The notes below the pieces were generated by a model. It ran no database searches. It was not told the DNA's origin and saw only the letters and a program-made list of their open reading frames with translations. The position numbers and the translations under genes were made by a program. Positions 60,265 through 64,000 of a DNA stretch of 64,000 nt are shown here, in pieces; positions within the stretch are counted from its first letter, which is position 1; each line of letters begins with the position of its first letter. The DNA is from Aminipila sp963524205 (lineage in GTDB: Bacteria > Bacillota > Clostridia > Peptostreptococcales > Anaerovoracaceae): NCBI GenBank assembly GCA_963524205.1, contig CAURED010000016.1, positions 1 through 64,000 on the forward strand. The letters run 5' to 3'.

Positions 60265-61247
60265 TCCTTGATAATACTAATTTGAAGTTTTTTTTGGCTG
60301 CTTTTGTTCTCACTGAGTCCTGAAGTACCTGTTGTAAACATTCTTAAAATTTTAGGTGTAGCAATAAAAATCGGTGTATTTCCACTTGCATCAGAAAGGA
60401 CCAAAATACCAAATTTATTTTTGTAAACATCTCCAGAAGCTGAGATTGCCGGTCCTAAGCCCAACGTAACGGAGGTACCAATCGGCAATAGATAGGATTG
60501 AATTGCCGCTAACATGTCTGTGCCGCAGCCTGGAGGCAGAGGGTCTGGCGGATTCAGATAAGAGAAGCTCGGATCATATAAGGTCCCGTCTCCTGGATAA
60601 ATGGCAGTAATATTGGCGATTGGCAATGCCTCATAATCACCATTTACATCAACCAGTCGCAAAAGCCCTGGACCTGTAGCGTCTGGAGACGTGTATAAAT
60701 CCAATGGCACTCCAGAATAAGAAGCCAAAGACTCTGAATACACCGTCCAAGTGGTAGCCGAATATGCTGTAATCATTTGGGAGAGAATATTAGTTAATTG
60801 TTCGACGGCAAAGCAGCTCATGGTTTCTGTTGGTTCTGTCGGTATATTAACCTGTACGGCAGTCAACGCTGCTTTTAGGGGTGTCTGCAAAGCATAAGCA
60901 TGACTGCCTGGGCTGGCATTAACTAGAGATACGGTTACAGAGCCAGATGATACATTGATAATTCCTGTTCCAACAACTTCTCCTGTTTTAAGAGGTGAAG
61001 ACCCTTCAAGGAAATCCTCTTGGGATGAGGAAAGGGCAAAGGTTACTCCGCTTGGTGAACCAGATGATTGTGTCGAGACCCACCAATTAATCAAATACCT
61101 TCCGGCTTCGTTAAAAGTAATCACACCTGTGACGTTGTTATAGCTGATATTCCCGGTACTATATACGGTAGTATCAAATATAACATTTCCTAATACACCG
61201 ACTGTCCCTGTTGCCGCGCGTTCTATTTGCAAAGCAATATTACTCAC
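60261..61247 (-). CDS. Exosporium-type (BclA C-terminal-like) surface protein
   Basis: Residues 1-135 resemble the jelly-roll domain normally found at the C-terminus of BclA-like spore glycoproteins (NISYNNVTGVITFNEAGRYL, GTGIINVSSGSVTVSLVNAS). Here it stands at the N-terminus and no collagen GXX repeat is present. Residues 140-328 form a second beta-rich domain that I do not recognise. No signal peptide, as usual for spore-coat proteins assembled from the mother cell. A candidate sigma-K promoter lies upstream. Confidence 0.7.
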   Translation of the reverse strand: MSNIALQIERAATGTVGVLGNVIFDTTVYSTGNISYNNVTGVITFNEAGRYLINWWVSTQSSGSPSGVTFALSSSQEDFLEGSSPLKTGEVVGTGIINVSSGSVTVSLVNASPGSHAYALQTPLKAALTAVQVNIPTEPTETMSCFAVEQLTNILSQMITAYSATTWTVYSESLASYSGVPLDLYTSPDATGPGLLRLVDVNGDYEALPIANITAIYPGDGTLYDPSFSYLNPPDPLPPGCGTDMLAAIQSYLLPIGTSVTLGLGPAISASGDVYKNKFGILVLSDASGNTPIFIATPKILRMFTTGTSGLSENKSSQKKLQISIIKE

Positions 61248-61362
61248 ATGAATTTCTCCTTTTCATGCTGCAATTAATATAATCAGGTTTACATATCCGT
61301 CGATTTAAAATCCATAAATCGATAACAAATTTTATTCTATATTCCTTGCAGCTTATTATTAC

Positions 61363-61389
61363 AATATATGATAGCATGTGCCAAGATGT
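61363..61389 (-). promoter_or_regulatory. Candidate sigma-K promoter of the exosporium-type gene
   Basis: On the minus strand AC, 17 bases, then CATATATT matches the late mother-cell consensus (AC-N16/17-CATANNNT). The leader would be about 110 bases. The consensus is loose, so confidence is low. Confidence 0.35.
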
Positions 61390-61448
61390 GAATTCATGAA
61401 TGTACTAGTTGGCTATTATCACCTTGCTTTGTGCATTCTAGATTGTTC

Positions 61449-62243
61449 TTATCCCTTTTTACCGTCAATATCTGGAACCTTTTTAATAACAGCATCAAAA
61501 GTGTACACCTTATTGTCAGTGCCACCTTTTTTCTTCTCTAGAATTTCCTTAACCCTGAACCGTGTGATTTCCGTAATCAAATTGTATGGGACCGGTTGGG
61601 AAAGTGGAAATTGTATTGCGCCCTTTGATGTTTTATAGTCCGTCAGCTTATGAGCAAAAGTACGGACGCCGCTCTCACCCGGATAAAACCCAATGTGATT
61701 TTTCGCAGATGCAAAATGTACGAGATTTTCGTCCTGCCAAAATGTCGGCATCTGCCAGCTTATCTTTTCTTTTGCATTAGGGGCGGCTTTACGGATTGTT
61801 TCCCGAATCTGTTTGAGAATGTCTTGTACATCATCCGGAAACATTACAATATATCCATCAATGGTGGTGTATATGGGTTTTTCCTCAACCTTTTTACGCA
61901 CCGGAGCAGACTGCGTAAGGATATATGCCTGATTGATATGTTCAATCAGTTCCGGAAAAAATGTATCGTCGGTCACCTCAAAATAATGAACTACGCGGTT
62001 TTTGGAGGTCTGTAATACTTTCGAATGCTTCCATTCGTCATGTAGTATATCAGAGGCAAAAGCTACTACCATACAATCCTTTTTGGCGGTTATCTCGACA
62101 AAAGAGGAGTTATGCTTCCATAGTACCTTGCCAGATGTGTGATATTCATCAAACACACCAAGTTTTTTCTGAGCCATGTTGTGAAACTGTTCATAAAGCG
62201 GCAGCCACTTTTCACGGACACCGGAAAATATTGAATTTGCCAT
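61449..62243 (-). CDS. DUF5655-like / DUF1801 (YdhG-like) fusion protein
   Basis: The C-terminal part (about 122-235) matches DUF1801, the frataxin-like YdhG group (IDGYIVMFPDDVQDILKQIR, KEKISWQMPTFW, TSKGAIQFPLSQPVPYNLI). The N-terminal 100 residues (FSGVREKWLPLYEQFHNMAQ, SFVEITAKKDCMVVAF) resemble DUF5655. YdhG-like proteins have been proposed as iron chaperones; the role here is unknown. AAGGA supports the ATG at 62243. Monocistronic. Confidence 0.72.
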   Translation of the reverse strand: MANSIFSGVREKWLPLYEQFHNMAQKKLGVFDEYHTSGKVLWKHNSSFVEITAKKDCMVVAFASDILHDEWKHSKVLQTSKNRVVHYFEVTDDTFFPELIEHINQAYILTQSAPVRKKVEEKPIYTTIDGYIVMFPDDVQDILKQIRETIRKAAPNAKEKISWQMPTFWQDENLVHFASAKNHIGFYPGESGVRTFAHKLTDYKTSKGAIQFPLSQPVPYNLITEITRFRVKEILEKKKGGTDNKVYTFDAVIKKVPDIDGKKG

Positions 62244-62434
62244 ATTTATCATCCTTCTGCCACCACAGCAGAATAGCTGTCAGGCTAAAATATTCAAGTA
62301 ATTTCCAATTAAAAATCTAAATAATCTTGGTGAGAAAAGAATTCTCTGTTTATGTAATTTGATTGTTATTTTCTCCATCCTGCCCTATTAAAATACCAAG
62401 TATTTTGCCTTAGTGGTATCCATACCAGACTGTG

Positions 62435-63361
62435 TTATAACTTTCTGAAGATGATATGCTGCTTACCATTGTTTACGTGTTGAGGGTTTAGTGGATCGGG
62501 ATGAATATTGATATAAATGTTAAGCGAATCTTCTATTTGTTTTTCTGCACAGAACAATTCGTTGTGAAGTTCCAGTAAATTTTCATCTGATGGAACGACT
62601 ACGTGAACGGAAGCGTAATAATGATTGGGACCATAATTGTGCAACATCAAATCATGGATGCTTATAATGTTCTTATTAGAAAGAAGCTTTTCCTTAATTT
62701 GATTGGATACTTTGGGGTCAGGGCTCTGTCCAAGCAGGGGTTTTAATGCATCCATTGCTGCCTTAAATCCCGACCATAATATGAACAAAGATGCAATAAT
62801 TCCTGCATATCCATCAATTTGCCAATTTAGGAAATAAGCCGCGAGATAAGAGAATAATGCAACCGTCGTTACAAGCGCATCGCATAAACAATCTAATGCC
62901 GAGGCATTAATAGACACAGATTCTATTTTCTTATTCGCATATTTATTAAACAACCCCATTCCTAACTTTATTAAGATTGAGAGAAAAAGGGCGATTAATG
63001 TAGGCCAATTAAATATAATCCTTTCAGTATGGAAAATTTCGTGTATGGAGGTTTTAATGAGTTCCATACCCACTATAATGATGAGAAAGGCCACAATAAA
63101 TCCAGATATATATTCAATCCTTCCGTATCCAAAAGGATATTTTTTATCTGCAGGCTTTTTAGCCAATTTGAAGCTTGCCAAAGTAACACCGCAGGATCCA
63201 GCATCCGACAAATTATTGATGGCGTCCGCAGTAATAGAAATACTATTTGACAGACATCCCATTATAAGCTTGAAAATAAATAGCATGATATTGCCCAGAA
63301 TGCCAATTACACCAACAAGCATTCCATAATCTTCTCTTCTTCCATTTGATACATTCTTCAT
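62435..63361 (-). CDS. Cation diffusion facilitator (CDF) efflux transporter
   Basis: Six membrane segments, the DAINNLSDAGS metal site in segment 2 and the matching SALDCLCDALVTT site in segment 5 (Asp pairs), then a cytoplasmic CDF domain. It exports a divalent metal (Zn, Mn or Fe) by H+ antiport. The DxxxD-type residues here (D-N-x-x-D and D-C-x-x-D) resemble MntE/FieF-like members. AAAGGAGG selects the start at 63361. It follows the DtxR-type gene and is probably its target. Confidence 0.87.
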   Translation of the reverse strand: MKNVSNGRREDYGMLVGVIGILGNIMLFIFKLIMGCLSNSISITADAINNLSDAGSCGVTLASFKLAKKPADKKYPFGYGRIEYISGFIVAFLIIIVGMELIKTSIHEIFHTERIIFNWPTLIALFLSILIKLGMGLFNKYANKKIESVSINASALDCLCDALVTTVALFSYLAAYFLNWQIDGYAGIIASLFILWSGFKAAMDALKPLLGQSPDPKVSNQIKEKLLSNKNIISIHDLMLHNYGPNHYYASVHVVVPSDENLLELHNELFCAEKQIEDSLNIYINIHPDPLNPQHVNNGKQHIIFRKL

Positions 63362-63422
63362 ATGAAACCTCCTTTCAATTATATTTGTTATATCCTGTGA
63401 TGAATAAAGGTCAATTTTCAAT

Positions 63423-63788
63423 TTAAATTGCTGTTTTCATTTCATTTTTAATCTTATTCAACGTATCCGGCTCAATGATATGAGCTACATAAGCAGAATA
63501 TTTTGCGGATAATTCGTCATCAATTGCCAATGTTTGCTTTAAAAATTCTGAAATAATAGATTCACGCTCATAAATACTTTTCGCTTTTATGAATCCAACT
63601 TGAGTCAAACTTATTCTGCCATATGAATCCATGGTGATATACTCATTCTCTTTCAGTATTTTCATTGCACGACAAACACTAGCTCTACTATATCCCAGCG
63701 TACAAGCAACATCAATAGAACGTACCTCATCATGATCCTTTTCCAGAGTAAAAACTGTCTTTAAATATTTTTCTTCTGATTCACTCAT
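63423..63788 (-). CDS. DtxR/MntR-type metal-dependent regulator
   Basis: The winged HTH (VRSIDVACTLGYSRASVCRAM, YITMDSYGRISLTQVG) and the dimerisation domain of DtxR/MntR repressors are seen in 121 residues. The SH3-like third domain is absent, as in MntR. The end (AHIIEPDTLNKI) has the usual His-x-Ile-x-Glu-type metal ligands. A 24-bp near-palindrome immediately upstream is the likely operator. Operon with the CDF gene. GGAG supports the ATG at 63788. Confidence 0.83.
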   Translation of the reverse strand: MSESEEKYLKTVFTLEKDHDEVRSIDVACTLGYSRASVCRAMKILKENEYITMDSYGRISLTQVGFIKAKSIYERESIISEFLKQTLAIDDELSAKYSAYVAHIIEPDTLNKIKNEMKTAI

Positions 63789-63813
63789 GTAACCCACTCC
63801 TTTGTAAAATCTC

Positions 63814-63837
63814 AAATAATTACATACGTTATTATTT
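63814..63837. promoter_or_regulatory. Candidate operator of the DtxR-type gene
   Basis: AAATAATTACAT / ACGTTATTATTT is a 24-bp dyad with 20 of 24 positions symmetric, 25 bases before the regulator start. Its length fits DtxR/MntR-family operators. Confidence 0.5.
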
Positions 63838-63891
63838 TCTCCTTACTCATAGGTGCATCATGTCGTAGCTTTAATTTTTAGACTAGAGGTA

Positions 63892-64000
63892 TCAGATTTT
63901 GCCATGTCCATAGTCATGGTGCATGCCATTCCCACAACATGCGCCATGATAACGCTCTCCATGATGGCCGGAACCATGTCCATGGTGCCTGTCTCCTTCA
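63892..64000 (-). CDS. His/Gly-rich protein, C-terminal end only (partial)
   Basis: The frame is open to the window edge and ends at a TGA at 63892-63894. The 36 residues visible read EGDRHHGHGSGHHGERYHGA then CCGNGMHHDYGHGKI: nine His and two Cys, a likely metal-binding tail. It lies about 75 bases upstream of the DtxR/CDF unit on the same strand. The rest of the protein, and so its family, cannot be seen. Confidence 0.65.
   Translation of the reverse strand, partial: EGDRHHGHGSGHHGERYHGACCGNGMHHDYGHGKI

Noticed and set aside
61586..62320. Plus-strand open frames opposite the DUF5655/DUF1801 gene
   Set aside because: They lack ribosome sites and family motifs; the minus-strand frame is clearly the gene.
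1..64000. CRISPR arrays, tRNA or rRNA genes, insertion sequences, prophage genes
   Set aside because: No regularly spaced repeats, cloverleaf ends, transposases, integrases or phage structural genes were found.

Overview
The window is AT-rich DNA with strong AGGAGG ribosome sites and short intergenic gaps. It looks like the chromosome of an anaerobic, motile, probably spore-forming member of the Clostridia. Signs of this are a Ni/Fe-S carbon-monoxide-dehydrogenase-type protein, a desulfoferrodoxin-type superoxide reductase domain, a Rex-type operator before an alcohol dehydrogenase, a DacF-like carboxypeptidase, MotA/MotB, and an exosporium-type (BclA-like) surface protein. I see no rRNA, tRNA, CRISPR array, insertion sequence or phage module.

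Layout. 1-7320: end of a MATE pump, PPC-domain protein, M23 peptidase, an NMT1-type ABC importer, a small DUF3892 protein, an iron alcohol dehydrogenase, and an XRE-HTH/desulfoferrodoxin fusion. 7399-11408 (minus): a probable envelope operon of a Lys/Glu/Ala-repeat secreted protein, response regulator, kinase, lipoprotein and coiled-coil secreted protein, preceded by an 18-codon micro-ORF spelling the signature motif of decarboxylase sodium pumps. 11663-16316: exonuclease, hydrolase, TetR/zinc-ribbon pair, YxeA-like protein, membrane transglutaminase. 16382-23229 (minus): a copper island, copZ-copA-lipoprotein-HMA/SafE/cupredoxin fusion-response regulator-kinase. 23466-34849: orphan GAF kinase, YgjP peptidase, methyltransferase, a deviant CooS, APC permease, flavodoxin/PNPOx fusion, D,D-carboxypeptidase, a frameshifted remnant, phosphoesterase, TfoX-N and GNAT proteins. 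35244-39845 (minus): an ABC-2 exporter, and a MerR-AraC/GNAT-MATE cluster; both units carry the same 28-bp motif upstream. 40013-50675: secreted chitinase, SIMPL protein, membrane-less chemoreceptor with a solute-binding domain, trypsin-like lipoprotein, AraC/GyrI regulator, DUF4153 protein, divergent XRE-cupin/EamA pair, Ndk. 50767-54937 (minus): LarB-LarE with a LarMN/LarQ/LarO nickel transporter. 55049-64000: AdhR-like MerR with a ferredoxin-type aldo/keto reductase under a classic 19-bp-spacer MerR promoter, DEAD-box helicase, motAB, the exosporium-type protein, a DUF5655/DUF1801 protein, and a DtxR-CDF metal unit with a His-rich gene running off the end.

Most notable observations: the CooS protein has Glu in place of one C-cluster cysteine, as in the hybrid-cluster CooS-V type, so it is probably not a CO dehydrogenase; the HTH/desulfoferrodoxin fusion keeps all metal ligands; the GIIGGADGPT micro-ORF heads a signalling operon; and a cytosolic chemoreceptor carries a C-terminal periplasmic-type binding domain. 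Start sites were chosen from ribosome sites, and often differ from the longest open frame. All family assignments are by reading motifs; no database search was run.
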